Shown: piece by piece, positions 37,900-48,012 of the stretch
Numbering within the stretch: position 1 is the stretch's first letter
How the letters are laid out: each line of letters starts with the position of its first letter
From: Fulvivirga ulvae
Lineage (GTDB): Bacteria > Bacteroidota > Bacteroidia > Cytophagales > Cyclobacteriaceae
Assembly (NCBI RefSeq): GCF_021389975.1
Contig: NZ_CP089981.1
Location: 4,737,501-4,801,500, forward strand
DNA length: 64,000 bases
Direction of reading: 5' to 3'
The notes under the pieces: generated by a model
The model's input: the letters and a program-made list of their open reading frames with translations, nothing else
The model's database searches: none
Told to the model about the DNA's origin: nothing
Position numbers and translations under genes: made by a program

Positions 37900-40800
37900 T
37901 TATAACCCTTTGTAATTCTGACAGGTTCTCTGATAAGGAATATCGGTGGTGTCAGCTACAAAGTCTTCCCATTCCTTTAACTCCATGTTACGGCTGATCT
38001 TACCACAAATAATGTCGGCCATACTTTCAATTTTGGTAGGCCACATTCTTATCCTGTGGTCCTTACATCCAGCCAGAAGATAATCTCCATTAGGGCTGAA
38101 CTCAATAGACCAAACCCAATCATCATGGTCGTCAAGAATAATAGGAGGGTCATTTAGTCTTTCTGTATTCCAAATCCTAACGGTGGCATCGAAACTTCCC
38201 GTCGCAAGTTTTGAATTGTCAGCGCTAAACCTGATGTTATTTACCCGTGCAGCGTGTTTGTCAGAAATAGTTAATGGCATATTGGAGCGAAGGTCCCAAA
38301 CCCGTACGGTACCATTTTCATTACCTGCGGCAAGCATCTTACCATCATTGCTAAAAGCCACCGAAACCATATCCGAGCGTGTACGGGTATCTTCAAAGAA
38401 TACACGCTCTTCTTTGGTATCCATATTGATAAAGGTTATTTGCCCTTTGATTTTTGCTGTCGCAATTACCCGTTTCTTAGGATTAAGCGCTATGGAGTTT
38501 ATCTTCAAATCACTCTTGGTGATTTCCTGCGGAGTAATTACGGTCGTTTTTGTAATTTCATTAGGAATATCCCACAAAAGTATTCTTTTATCCTCTCCAA
38601 CGGATATAAACTGATTGTTGGAGGCAAACTCTAAGTACCAGGTAGACCTGATCTTTTCATTCTGACCAATGAGGTATAGTTTCGGATCTCCAGGATTCGT
38701 AACACTATAAAGCTGCAAATAGCCATAATCTCCCCCGGTAACCAGCCATTTTTTGTCAGGACTCAAGGCCATGGACTTATTGATTTGTCTGTCAGTATGT
38801 GATTTTACCGTTGTAGGATTGGCCCTGTCATTCAGGTTCCAAAGTAATACGGTGCCATCACTACCGGTTGAGTAGATCTGGTTTCGGGAACCTGGTACAC
38901 TGGTCAATACCCTTACGTTATCCGTATGCTTGATCAACTGGTTATAGCCACTGCCCTGAAGTTTTTTTACAGCGTAATATAAACCACTGTAAATATCCGG
39001 ATCTAATGAATTTCCACCATTTTCATTGTTAAATTTGTACGCCTGCTGCGCCACGAGTCCCATTTCTTCAGGATCGGCAATTTGCAGCGATTTAATGGCC
39101 ATTGACCTTGCTATTGATAAAAGCCTTAGGTTATAGGCATCTTCTTTGGCTATATCGGCAATGTGTTTTTGGTTAAGGGCGTCGTTTTTGGCGCTATCAG
39201 CCAGGATAACGGCATCTCTGGCTATCCGTTCATTTCTCCGTGCTTCCTGCATGGCACTCGTCGCAATTTCTTTTTGCTGCAATGCCACTCTTCGACTGGA
39301 GTCAGCCTTTATAGCGGCAAGGCGTGCTAACTCACCTTTTTCAATGGCTTTGATCCTGGCGCTATCCGCTTTGATCTTCTCTTCTCCGGCGATTATTCGT
39401 TGTTTTTCGCCATACAAAAAGAAACCAAATGCAACGAGAAATGCCAGACCGAATACTCCGGTAGTTACTTTGGCAATAAAAAGCCTCCGCTTTTGTATTT
39501 TTTGTTTATTACGCTGTTCCTTTTCATACTCATTTTTACTGTACTCCAGGAATAACATCGCCCTTTCATATCCCGGATTATACCTTAATCCCCACGAAAG
39601 TGACGGTTTATGTGTTTCAAGCCAGCTAAGAGCTAATTGAAGATCTGGTGGTCTCCACAAGCCGGCTTTTCCAAGCTGGTGCATTTCTGCCGCTTCACAT
39701 AACCTGAGGTATAACTTCGCAGACTCAGATTCATCGTCTACCCACTCCCTTAAGTTGGTCCATATTCTCATTAAACTTTCATGAGAAATATCAACCATAC
39801 TATCCTCAGTAAGGGTAACATTGTATGGAGGCATTAGTAAAGTACGGCCTGCTGCACGGAAATGCTCAACAATAAACATTACTTCTTCCGTGGAGGCTCC
39901 TGTAATTACTGATATTTCCTGAAGCCGGGTGGGCCTCCTTGTTCCGCGGCCACCATCACCTTTTTCAGTAATGTTCTTAAATATCTTTTCACATAAAGCC
40001 TGTTGCTTTTCGTTAAGCTCGTAGAATGCTTCATTGGCATGGATGGAAAGGGCCTTTTCCATTCCCCCAATGGCTTCATAATGGGCAAAAGACAGTTCAT
40101 CGCCCTTGAAGCTATTTTGCAACCAATAATCATAGGTACGCATGAGTGCGTGTTGCATCACAGGGAGAGAGTCCGCGTCATCACCAACATCATTAAGTAT
40201 CTTCTGCACAAGATCCTCGTCAATAGTAGCACCAACCGTTTCAATCGGGCCTATTATAGCCTTCTTTTTTTCAAGCCGGGTCATTTGAGGGATGAGAAAC
40301 TGGCTGTCATTTATCTTATCTGTAAATTCAGGATACTTTGCACAGTCACCAACAAAGTCTGACCTCATAGTGATTGCCACATAAATGGGAACCTCAGTTT
40401 GGCTGATAGCAGCTATAAGAAGGTTGAGAAAAATACTGACGTCATCGTAATTATTATCATTTTTCTCCCGATACCTAAAAATCTCTTCGAACTGATCAAT
40501 ATATATCAGGATGTTCTTGCCGGAAGCTTTATACCTTTTACCAGCAATATTGATCAGTGAATTTACATTTGTTCTTAAGCTATTTACGGTATCATCGATT
40601 TGCTGTTGGGCCGTTTCATCATCTGCATACTCAAGCTTTTCATGAAGCAATGCTTTTGTCATGTTCTTAAGGGCAGAGTTGCCCGGACGAAAATTAACGG
40701 CTTCCCATTTAGAACTGGCAGAAGTTTTATAATCTTTAAATAAAATGGGTAAAATACCGCAATTGATGAATGACGATTTACCAATGCCTGATGTACCAAT

Positions 40801-40983
40801 AATAGCAACGAAGTGATGCTCGATCAGCTTGTCCAGTACTTCACCTATTTGTTCTTCCCTACCAAAATATAAATGGCTTTCCTCATACCTAAATGGCCTT
40901 AAACCCGGAAACGGGTTAAAAGTTTCATTCGAACCGTTCATAAGATCTGGTTTAGCTTCTGTATTAGATATTATCACTGTCAA
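37900..40983 (-). CDS. Membrane-anchored STAND ATPase with WD40 repeats
   Basis: The 1027-residue protein opens with an nSTAND1-type NTPase (FNPFPGLRPFRYEESHLYFG). The P-loop is GTSGIGKS at residues 63-70 and the Walker B strand is ILIYIDQFEEIF around 158-169. A winged-helix/helical region follows to about 490, then a single membrane segment (about 507-527), a long helical stretch rich in Ala-Asp-Ser repeats (about 530-650), and about seven WD40 repeats (about 670-1010; examples SNDGKMLAAGNENGTVRVWD and ADNSKLATGSFDATVRIWNT). STAND proteins are signal-driven switches; the ligand here is unknown. ATPase and WD40 parts would lie on opposite sides of the membrane. It sits between the eCIS ATPase and a barrel protein. 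Confidence 0.88.
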   Translation of the reverse strand: MTVIISNTEAKPDLMNGSNETFNPFPGLRPFRYEESHLYFGREEQIGEVLDKLIEHHFVAIIGTSGIGKSSFINCGILPILFKDYKTSASSKWEAVNFRPGNSALKNMTKALLHEKLEYADDETAQQQIDDTVNSLRTNVNSLINIAGKRYKASGKNILIYIDQFEEIFRYREKNDNNYDDVSIFLNLLIAAISQTEVPIYVAITMRSDFVGDCAKYPEFTDKINDSQFLIPQMTRLEKKKAIIGPIETVGATIDEDLVQKILNDVGDDADSLPVMQHALMRTYDYWLQNSFKGDELSFAHYEAIGGMEKALSIHANEAFYELNEKQQALCEKIFKNITEKGDGGRGTRRPTRLQEISVITGASTEEVMFIVEHFRAAGRTLLMPPYNVTLTEDSMVDISHESLMRIWTNLREWVDDESESAKLYLRLCEAAEMHQLGKAGLWRPPDLQLALSWLETHKPSLSWGLRYNPGYERAMLFLEYSKNEYEKEQRNKQKIQKRRLFIAKVTTGVFGLAFLVAFGFFLYGEKQRIIAGEEKIKADSARIKAIEKGELARLAAIKADSSRRVALQQKEIATSAMQEARRNERIARDAVILADSAKNDALNQKHIADIAKEDAYNLRLLSIARSMAIKSLQIADPEEMGLVAQQAYKFNNENGGNSLDPDIYSGLYYAVKKLQGSGYNQLIKHTDNVRVLTSVPGSRNQIYSTGSDGTVLLWNLNDRANPTTVKSHTDRQINKSMALSPDKKWLVTGGDYGYLQLYSVTNPGDPKLYLIGQNEKIRSTWYLEFASNNQFISVGEDKRILLWDIPNEITKTTVITPQEITKSDLKINSIALNPKKRVIATAKIKGQITFINMDTKEERVFFEDTRTRSDMVSVAFSNDGKMLAAGNENGTVRVWDLRSNMPLTISDKHAARVNNIRFSADNSKLATGSFDATVRIWNTERLNDPPIILDDHDDWVWSIEFSPNGDYLLAGCKDHRIRMWPTKIESMADIICGKISRNMELKEWEDFVADTTDIPYQRTCQNYKGL

Positions 40984-41075
40984 TGGTGTTTATATGGCTG
41001 ATAATCCGGAGGTTGCCGGCGATATTTTTTAATCCTGATTTATATTTAATGTTGAGAGGCGTTAAATCAATACCA

Positions 41076-44000
41076 TTATACGGCTATTGCCTCTCTTTTC
41101 CTATTATTTAATTCGTTTAACAATGCGTCAGGGAGTACCTCATGGAATGAACATAGTTCACTGAATGCAGACCTGTCAATCCAGAATAAAATGGTATTCT
41201 CGTTTGCTACCAGCTTATATTCTGTTCTTCCTTCATTAATGAAATCGAAGTCCTGTAAGAAGTCATTTTGATCATACCTCCCAAGTTCATGATTGTTTTT
41301 TTGTAAAGCAACCGACCCCTTGAATATGAATGCATAGGCCATTTCATCCATTTCATCAAAGGAAAGAATTTCTGTCCCCATTTGATAGTACGCGGCTTTT
41401 GAAAGCTTGGCAATTTCAGAAAGCACCAGACCCGGTACGGACTGAAAACCGGCTACATCATTGAGAAACCTTACTACTTCAATATTCAGCTTAGGGCTTT
41501 CCTGTAACTCTCCTTCCTTACCTTTTTCAACTTCTTCGATAAGCCTTAAGGCTTGCTGGGCATATTCTTTTTTATATTTATTTCTCTCTATAAATACTGC
41601 AAAATTTTCCTCGCTTAAACGATAATACGCAGCAGCAGCGATCTCTCGGAGCATTTGATCAGGGTTAACGAGGTTGGCAGCAAAGATATCATGGTTTGAC
41701 GGAGAGTTTTCTTCCGCCAACTCCATAATGGCACAGGCTTTTGTCCATCGGTTGACCTTCTTGTAATCTTTAAGGATCAAGTCATACAATACTTCATTTT
41801 TTGACATTGAAGTGGTTGGAAGTATATACTGCAGTTTGTTGATCTTATCAGAGTAGGATGATACATTCAGAATTGGCAACACGATCGGTTTCAATTCTTC
41901 TTCCAGGAAAATATCCAGAAGCTCGGAAGCGAAGTCTGACTGGTCTGTATTACCACTATTAATGTTTTCCTTTACCAGGTCAACCGACTTTGACTCATAA
42001 AGTAATGCCAAAAGCTGAAAAATAGTATTGTAATTATTTTCAATTTCTGCTGTTATGGCATTAAGAAGTAGGTTTGATGCTTTTTCTTTTTGAAGATCCA
42101 GATAAGCCTGCATATTGGAAATAGTCGTTGCGCATATTTCCTCCAGCTCTCTTTTTACATTCAGGGCTTTGTCTTTTTTTACATTATATCCTGATTTACT
42201 CAAAGCCACTAACGTTGCCGCTATTACATTTTGATTAGGCAGGTCCAGCTTTTTCAGCAGAAGCTCAACAGCCTGCTGCGATCCTATGCGTCCATAGATC
42301 TGAACTATGCGTAGCTGAATTTTTTCCGATTGTCCTGTCAGGTGAAAGGCTGACTCCAGTACAGGTAAGGTCTGTTCTCCCGTAGCCGAGATAGCCGCTA
42401 CTGCGGCATTACTATAAATCGGATTGTCAAGCATAGCTATGAGGTTTTTAAGCATGCTTTCGTTTTCAGAACCTGCTGCTGCAGCAGCTGCATAATACCT
42501 TACCTTGGTTACGGGGTCACGAAAAAGCTTGTTCAGGAGCTTAGGTTTAATATCCTCTTCGGCATACCTGGTAAGTGACGCACCAAATATCCTTTCATTT
42601 ACCAGCTTGGAGTAAGTAAGTTGCTCTATATAAGTAAGTTTTTCTAACCGGAACTCTGCACCTCTAAGTTTATGGTAAGTTTTTTCAATAAGGTCCCTGT
42701 TCTTGAGTACATTAAAATATTTGGACTCCATGATCTCATTCAGGATAGGGATAGCTTCTAACAGGCAAAGGTGACTGGCCTGTTGAAGGGCTATCTTTTG
42801 AGCTTTGTCATTATCACTGTTGATAATTGATAAAACAGCTGATTTAAAGACTACCGGGTCCAAAGTATTTATAATATTCAGGTGGCGGGCCAATCGATCG
42901 GTGGGGATATTTTTGGTCTCTCGGGCCAGTTTCTCAGCATAGCTTAACCTTGCCTCTCCGGTTTTAACCAATTGTTGTTTATCAAGTGTGTCCTTCAGTA
43001 CATCTCTATAAGTACTGTAAATTTTAAAAACTATTACAATACATAGTATACAGAAAATTATAAGGGTTGCAGCAAAATAAACATCATTGTCAATAAAAGT
43101 TGCTGATGTCATGTACAGTAGGATACCACCGGCAATAATAACGGATGCCTCTCTGACAACTCCGGTTATTTTAAGCAAGGTATCCTGTCTGAGCAGGTCC
43201 TCAATGGGCAAAAAGTAAAACCTGAAAGCATTGGAAGTGAGGTTGTCGTTAAAAGATGTGCTGATAAGCTTAAGGATACAGATTGTAAGAAAAAACACGT
43301 GGAAGGTGGTAGTATCCGGAATATATCCAAAGTATGAACCAATGACTATGGCTAAGCCTGACAGGACACCTACAACGATAGGAAGAACCATTAAGGCAAC
43401 TTTTAATCCATACTTGTTCATTATGGGGTTATAGACCAGTATATGAGTAAATATTCCTGCAATTAATATGCATCCATAAAAGAACCCCAGAAAATCGAGT
43501 AGTTCATTAATGCTGGTGTAATTGGACTCAACAATTGTGTAGAAATAATAATCTACAAAAAGCAGAATAACCGTAATTGTTAAGGAGAAAAGTGCCAGCT
43601 GTACCAGAAAGCTGTTCTTTCTTATTTTAGCATAACTGTTATTAGCATTAATATATTGAGCACTGACTGCCAGTTCTCTAAGTGCTACAGCACTCCTTGA
43701 TGTTATTGAAAGCAGGACAGAAGCAATAGCAAAGGATAGCCCGGCAAAATAAACAAATTCTGAAATAGATAAAGCAAGCTCTTTTCGTAAGGGCGTTATT
43801 GTAAAGAATATTGTGGCCGCTCCGATAATAACCCCAATATGTGTCCATTCTGATAGCTTCTTGTGCTGCTGTTGTGCGAATACCAGGCTTCCAAGGCTTC
43901 TGAAATTATAATATACCAATACATTGATAGGGCCTGTTACGATAAAAAGCCAATAGACATATTTATCATAATTTATATTTTCGAGTCCATGATATAGAAA

Positions 44001-44276
44001 AAAAGTACCTAGTGTAATGAGTATAAATGAAATAATTGCAACTCTGAAAAATGAAAACCTGTTCTTCTGATAAGTATATATGGCGAGTGCAAATACACCT
44101 GCTAAACCAGACATAACAAAAGCCATAGGTAAATCCTGGCTATCGTATTTGCTCAGAAAAAGACTGATAGCGGCAAGGTCAAGGAAGGCTAGTCCTATGC
44201 CGATGAACAGTCCCAATATTACAAGAACTGAGAACTTCCTTTTTGTCTTAAATGCTTGATGATTAACACTTTTCAT
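41076..44276 (-). CDS. Nucleotide-translocase-like membrane protein fused to HEAT repeats and a cNMP-binding-like domain
   Basis: The 1066-residue protein has about 11-12 membrane segments in the first 430 residues (such as FSVLVILGLFIGIGLAFLDL and IIFCILCIVIVFKIYS), with an arrangement like ATP/ADP translocase (NTT) or MFS proteins. Residues of about 450-930 are helical repeats of HEAT type (IEQLTYSKLVNERIFGASLT, LFRDPVTKVRYYAAAAAAGS). The C-terminal 110 residues resemble a cyclic-nucleotide-binding beta barrel (YAFIFKGSVALQKNNHELGR, NENTILFWIDRSAFSEL). The whole looks like a membrane sensor or transporter gated by a ligand. Family assignment is by overall layout. It is 136 bp downstream of the eCIS ATPase gene. 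Confidence 0.75.
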   Translation of the reverse strand: MKSVNHQAFKTKRKFSVLVILGLFIGIGLAFLDLAAISLFLSKYDSQDLPMAFVMSGLAGVFALAIYTYQKNRFSFFRVAIISFILITLGTFFLYHGLENINYDKYVYWLFIVTGPINVLVYYNFRSLGSLVFAQQQHKKLSEWTHIGVIIGAATIFFTITPLRKELALSISEFVYFAGLSFAIASVLLSITSRSAVALRELAVSAQYINANNSYAKIRKNSFLVQLALFSLTITVILLFVDYYFYTIVESNYTSINELLDFLGFFYGCILIAGIFTHILVYNPIMNKYGLKVALMVLPIVVGVLSGLAIVIGSYFGYIPDTTTFHVFFLTICILKLISTSFNDNLTSNAFRFYFLPIEDLLRQDTLLKITGVVREASVIIAGGILLYMTSATFIDNDVYFAATLIIFCILCIVIVFKIYSTYRDVLKDTLDKQQLVKTGEARLSYAEKLARETKNIPTDRLARHLNIINTLDPVVFKSAVLSIINSDNDKAQKIALQQASHLCLLEAIPILNEIMESKYFNVLKNRDLIEKTYHKLRGAEFRLEKLTYIEQLTYSKLVNERIFGASLTRYAEEDIKPKLLNKLFRDPVTKVRYYAAAAAAGSENESMLKNLIAMLDNPIYSNAAVAAISATGEQTLPVLESAFHLTGQSEKIQLRIVQIYGRIGSQQAVELLLKKLDLPNQNVIAATLVALSKSGYNVKKDKALNVKRELEEICATTISNMQAYLDLQKEKASNLLLNAITAEIENNYNTIFQLLALLYESKSVDLVKENINSGNTDQSDFASELLDIFLEEELKPIVLPILNVSSYSDKINKLQYILPTTSMSKNEVLYDLILKDYKKVNRWTKACAIMELAEENSPSNHDIFAANLVNPDQMLREIAAAAYYRLSEENFAVFIERNKYKKEYAQQALRLIEEVEKGKEGELQESPKLNIEVVRFLNDVAGFQSVPGLVLSEIAKLSKAAYYQMGTEILSFDEMDEMAYAFIFKGSVALQKNNHELGRYDQNDFLQDFDFINEGRTEYKLVANENTILFWIDRSAFSELCSFHEVLPDALLNELNNRKREAIAV

Positions 44277-44412
44277 TATTGATCCGGCTCAACTATACTT
44301 ATTTTTTTGTCTGAATTTGTCTTGGAAGAACAAATTATTTCAGTCAAAAAATAATTAATCTAGGTTATTGTAACGCGTAAATATATTCAACTTAATATTT
44401 AAAAAATAACTT

Positions 44413-45789
44413 TTACATGGTTTTTCCTGTCTTTTTTAGCTCTTTTCTTATCCCCTCGTAAAAATTATCTTCGGTGACATATCCTTCACTATTATGGATT
44501 GCCATCATGGCACAATATCTTAATACATTTATAATATTTCCACCGGAAAGCTCATATTTTCTTGATATTTCAAGCAGATCTATTTCTTCATCAAGCGTGT
44601 AATTTCCGGTGAATGCCTTTTTGTACAGTTGGTGTCTAAGGTTTTCACCGGGCATGGGGAAGCGGATCAAAGATTGGAATCGCCTCATAAAGGCCGGATC
44701 CATATTTGATTTGTAATTACTTGCAAGTATTACCACTCCTGGAAAATCCTCTATGCGTTGTAATAAATAAGATACCTCCTGGTTGGCATACCGGTCATTT
44801 GAGCTACTCGTTTGAGTCCTTTTTCCAAACAACGCATCAGCTTCATCAAAAAACAGAATCCAGTTGCGATTTTCAGCATGATCAAAGATTTTCGCCAGGT
44901 TCTTTTCAGTTTCACCGATATACTTAGACACCACCATAGACAGGTCAATATGATATACATCCAAACCTGCTGTTTTTCCAAGCAAGCATGCAGTTAAGGT
45001 TTTACCGGTACCTGATGGCCCGTAGAAAAGACTCCTGTACCCGCGTTTGATCTTCCGGCCTACCTCCGGGTCCGTTAGTAAGTGTTGACCATGTTGTAAC
45101 CATATGCTAATTTCCTGAACGGAGTCGAAGGTTTCGGAGGCCAATACCAGGTCATCCCAATCCAGCTTGGTAGAGATCCGTTTGGCAGGGAAATCCATGC
45201 TGTACTCAGGCCTGTGATGTTCACCGGAGGTAAGTAAACTGAGATACTCCTTTGAAATGGTAAGTAAACCACTTAATTCCGGCTCATTCTTATGGATGTG
45301 TTCGAGATAAAGTATGTTTTGAGATGCAAAAATATGCTCTCTGCTAAATAGTTTTGATAAATAAAATCTTAATTCCAGATTATCAGCAGCCAAAACATAT
45401 ATTGCGGTCTCGCCAGTTGGCATGAAACCATTGTGGTTATTGCCAACAATACCTCCGAATTCAGTAAATACCCTTCCGTATTGATCGTTTCTGGTAAAGA
45501 AAATATCCAGCATCTCGGGTTTAACGTGAGGAAGAAGAGCAAGTAGCAGCACTATTCGTTCAGGGAGATCCAGGTCGAACCGGTTTACCAGCTGCACGTA
45601 AGGAGAGGAAGAAACACTGTCGTCAAACCTGGGAGGTTCCAGGTTGTATAGCTGTTGAGGGTCAAATTTTCTTTGTTTATGAAGCTCTATGCGGAGGTTG
45701 AGAAAATTGGAGAGCCACTCCAGTTCCCGGGCCAGCACGAGAGCGTTTAATGAGAGTAAATTAGGATTTTCTTTCATGGCACAGATCAA
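44413..45789 (-). CDS. AAA+ ATPase of the eCIS (Afp15-like)
   Basis: The 458-residue protein has an N-terminal helical domain (about residues 1-200) and an AAA+ module with Walker A GPSGTGKT at 257-264, Walker B ILFFDEADALFGKR, sensor-type VVILASNYKSNMDPAFMRRF and a C-terminal lid. It corresponds to Afp15/Pvc15, the hexameric ATPase needed for assembly or cargo loading. Here it is encoded on the strand opposite to the structural operon and more than 10 kb from the tape measure gene. Met5 (45777) is an alternative start. Confidence 0.9.
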   Translation of the reverse strand: MICAMKENPNLLSLNALVLARELEWLSNFLNLRIELHKQRKFDPQQLYNLEPPRFDDSVSSSPYVQLVNRFDLDLPERIVLLLALLPHVKPEMLDIFFTRNDQYGRVFTEFGGIVGNNHNGFMPTGETAIYVLAADNLELRFYLSKLFSREHIFASQNILYLEHIHKNEPELSGLLTISKEYLSLLTSGEHHRPEYSMDFPAKRISTKLDWDDLVLASETFDSVQEISIWLQHGQHLLTDPEVGRKIKRGYRSLFYGPSGTGKTLTACLLGKTAGLDVYHIDLSMVVSKYIGETEKNLAKIFDHAENRNWILFFDEADALFGKRTQTSSSNDRYANQEVSYLLQRIEDFPGVVILASNYKSNMDPAFMRRFQSLIRFPMPGENLRHQLYKKAFTGNYTLDEEIDLLEISRKYELSGGNIINVLRYCAMMAIHNSEGYVTEDNFYEGIRKELKKTGKTM

Positions 45790-45975
45790 ACTACATTATG
45801 GGGCAAAAATAGAAGAATAAAAATATTTCTTGTAAAAAACTTAATGTGTAGTAAGGAGAGGTAAGTGTAAGTGTAACAATATGAATGAGTTAGGTTAAAT
45901 GAAAATGTTTGGTGCTTAACAGGAATATCAGGCTAGCCTTATCAAATATTAGGAGGGCTGACCTGCCATACGCTG

Positions 45976-47370
45976 TTACCAATCCAAGGTGACCTTTTGG
46001 TCTATATACTCAATCGTGCCGTCAGACCCTGAATTTCCCCTTTCACCGGATCTGCCGGAGTTACCCCTGGGTTCTCCTTGTGCGCCACTTCCTCCAACAC
46101 TATTAGAGCCACCTTCGCCACCCTTTGAGCGAAAAACAATTGTGTCTATATAAGGTTTTGCAGCAGGATCCACATATACTTTTATGTCACCGCCATCGCC
46201 ACCATCGCCTCCGAGGCCACCGTCACCACCATCGCCTCCCGGGCCGGGTTTTCCACTGGCGTATGAAGAAGACCCGCTGCCACCTCCAGAACCTCCGGGG
46301 CCACCATCGCCGCCTCTTCCTCCGGAACCTCCCCAGCCTCCGCTGGCTATAATAGATAGGTAATCACTATCACTATTTACTTTAATAAAATGTTCTTTAT
46401 GAGAAGTAGTACTTTTGATATGAACATTAAGAATAGGTGTTCCGTTAACCTGGGAGCCTGATAGTGCCACATATACTTCTACATTTTCTCCATCCTCACC
46501 ATCCTCACCATCACTGCCGTCCTGACCACGTCCTCCGGCAGAACCATCGCCGCCCGGTCCCTGTCCACTGTCACTTTTTCCATCCTTTCCTGTATTTCCA
46601 CGTACTCCATCACGCCCGTTTCTTCCTGTCTGTCCTCCATAAAAGGCAGCCATTTCTTTCTTAAACTCCTGGGGTATGCTGATGTGGTTTTTTATAGTCG
46701 GGTCAGCTATTAGTTGAGCCTCTATACCCAAAGCATTGTTCACCATATTGCGGTGGTCTGTTTCCGATAGCGTAACTATCCCATTTTTGAATGATCCTCC
46801 GGTTACTTTAAAGTCAAATATATCCCACGTAAAGCTGCCGGTCTTGTTAGTGATCGTTTCCTCATTATATAATCTGACCTTTGCTTGCAAATTATAGCTA
46901 GATGGATCTTTTGATGGCTTGTAACTCAGCTTGAAACTTGAAATTTCATGAATAGGTATGGTTAGCTCATCTTTGAATTCAGGCAGCATAATTACTCCTA
47001 CTTTAACTTTAACCCCTTCATTGGGGATTTCACTTCTTTTATTAGCTACGTGAATGAGCCCGTCTTTAAAGGCCCCACCTTCAACTTCCACGGCATAAGC
47101 CTCCCAGTCGACTTTGTTGTTGGAATTGCCTGTGGTAATGATCTCCTTACCTTTTTTCTGTAGCGCCTTTACCATTAGAGGAATATGAGATCCGACAACA
47201 TATAAGCCGCTATCGGCAGGGTACATGGCTTCAATGGATTCAATCTTCTTTATATTTTTTTTTGTACGCATATCCTGGGCGGTGGCTTGTTTGAGCAGCA
47301 GGCAGTAAAGCATATAAATAAGGAAAGCAGGGGCTAATCGACAAAGGAATAAATTATTTAAACGTAGCAT
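45976..47370 (-). CDS. Secreted glycine-rich collagen-like protein with duplicated N-terminal domain
   Basis: The 464-residue protein has an N-terminal export signal (about residues 1-31). Two similar domains of about 90 residues follow (about 65-145 and 150-235), each with a WD-x-(Y/F)-x-(V/F)-(E/K)-V-x-GG-(A/S)-F-K-(D/N)-G-(L/I) core, shown by VDWEAYAVEVEGGAFKDGLI and FTWDIFDFKVTGGSFKNGIV. The rest alternates Gly-rich tracts, including collagen-like Gly-x-y runs (about 245-300, 345-400 and 420-455), with short beta strands. It is likely on the cell surface. It sits upstream of the eCIS ATPase gene with a 186-bp gap. Its function is unknown. Confidence 0.75.
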   Translation of the reverse strand: MLRLNNLFLCRLAPAFLIYMLYCLLLKQATAQDMRTKKNIKKIESIEAMYPADSGLYVVGSHIPLMVKALQKKGKEIITTGNSNNKVDWEAYAVEVEGGAFKDGLIHVANKRSEIPNEGVKVKVGVIMLPEFKDELTIPIHEISSFKLSYKPSKDPSSYNLQAKVRLYNEETITNKTGSFTWDIFDFKVTGGSFKNGIVTLSETDHRNMVNNALGIEAQLIADPTIKNHISIPQEFKKEMAAFYGGQTGRNGRDGVRGNTGKDGKSDSGQGPGGDGSAGGRGQDGSDGEDGEDGENVEVYVALSGSQVNGTPILNVHIKSTTSHKEHFIKVNSDSDYLSIIASGGWGGSGGRGGDGGPGGSGGGSGSSSYASGKPGPGGDGGDGGLGGDGGDGGDIKVYVDPAAKPYIDTIVFRSKGGEGGSNSVGGSGAQGEPRGNSGRSGERGNSGSDGTIEYIDQKVTLDW

Positions 47371-48012
47371 TTTGAAAGGTTAAGTTTAAAAAAAGCTATA
47401 GTAGGCAAAAAAAAGAATAGAATAAAGTGCGGATTACCGAAAAAATATCTTTTAATAAAATATAACTTTTTTATTAAGACTTAATAATTAAGCCCTTTAT
47501 ATTGTGAGCTTAAATTTTTTTCAAATTCGGCTCTACTATATCGAATGGCAATTTCAAAAACTTGAACATTCGGTGGCTATAGGTTTTGAAGAGATGGCAG
47601 CTTTGAACCTTACATCAAGGGAGATTATTCAGCATATTGTCCAGTAGGCTGTAGAGTATTATAATGAGCACAAGAGCATTGTTGAGATAAAGGATAAAGG
47701 AGCACGCCTGCCAATATGGACAGCCGAGGTGCAGTTGATAATTTAAGCAAGCGAGTAATTGGGGCTATGACCCAGATCTGTACGGCCGGGGTGATGGATG
47801 CAGCAGGGTTTGTGAATAACGATTCAGGGGTTATATAAACCACTGACAAATTAGAGGCTGGTATAAAAATAACAGCATTGAAAGAAGGGCCGCCTTAATT
47901 GGTGTTCCAGATAAGGCGGGTCACCAACATCACAGCAGATACAAAGCTTGTTGGAATTGAAATAGTAGATTTTACCCCACTTTTGACCATGGTTTTCAAA
48001 GCAAAATAACCA
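47371..48012. other. Degenerate intergenic stretch
   Basis: This 642-bp region has short open frames broken by stops. One plus-strand trace (47595-47743) reads MAALNLTSREIIQHIVQ, a stop, then AVEYYNEHKSIVEIKDKG; another (47716-47838) reads on in a second frame. The first vaguely resembles the end of a transposase but the match is too weak to name. A perfect 8-bp inverted repeat CCGCCTTA/TAAGGCGG lies at 47890-47919. I see no intact gene. Confidence 0.4.

Noticed and set aside
46125..46664. Plus-strand His/Pro-rich frames opposite the glycine-rich gene
   Set aside because: They are the reverse complement of Gly-rich codons (GGT/GGC reads as ACC/GCC and CAC in shifted frames), so the His-rich products are artefacts.
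47625..47849. Minus-strand 74-codon frame in the degenerate stretch
   Set aside because: It has no recognisable domain, no upstream signals and sits among decayed plus-strand fragments.
47890..47919. CCGCCTTA/TAAGGCGG inverted repeat as a terminator
   Set aside because: There is no T run on either side and no intact gene ends here.
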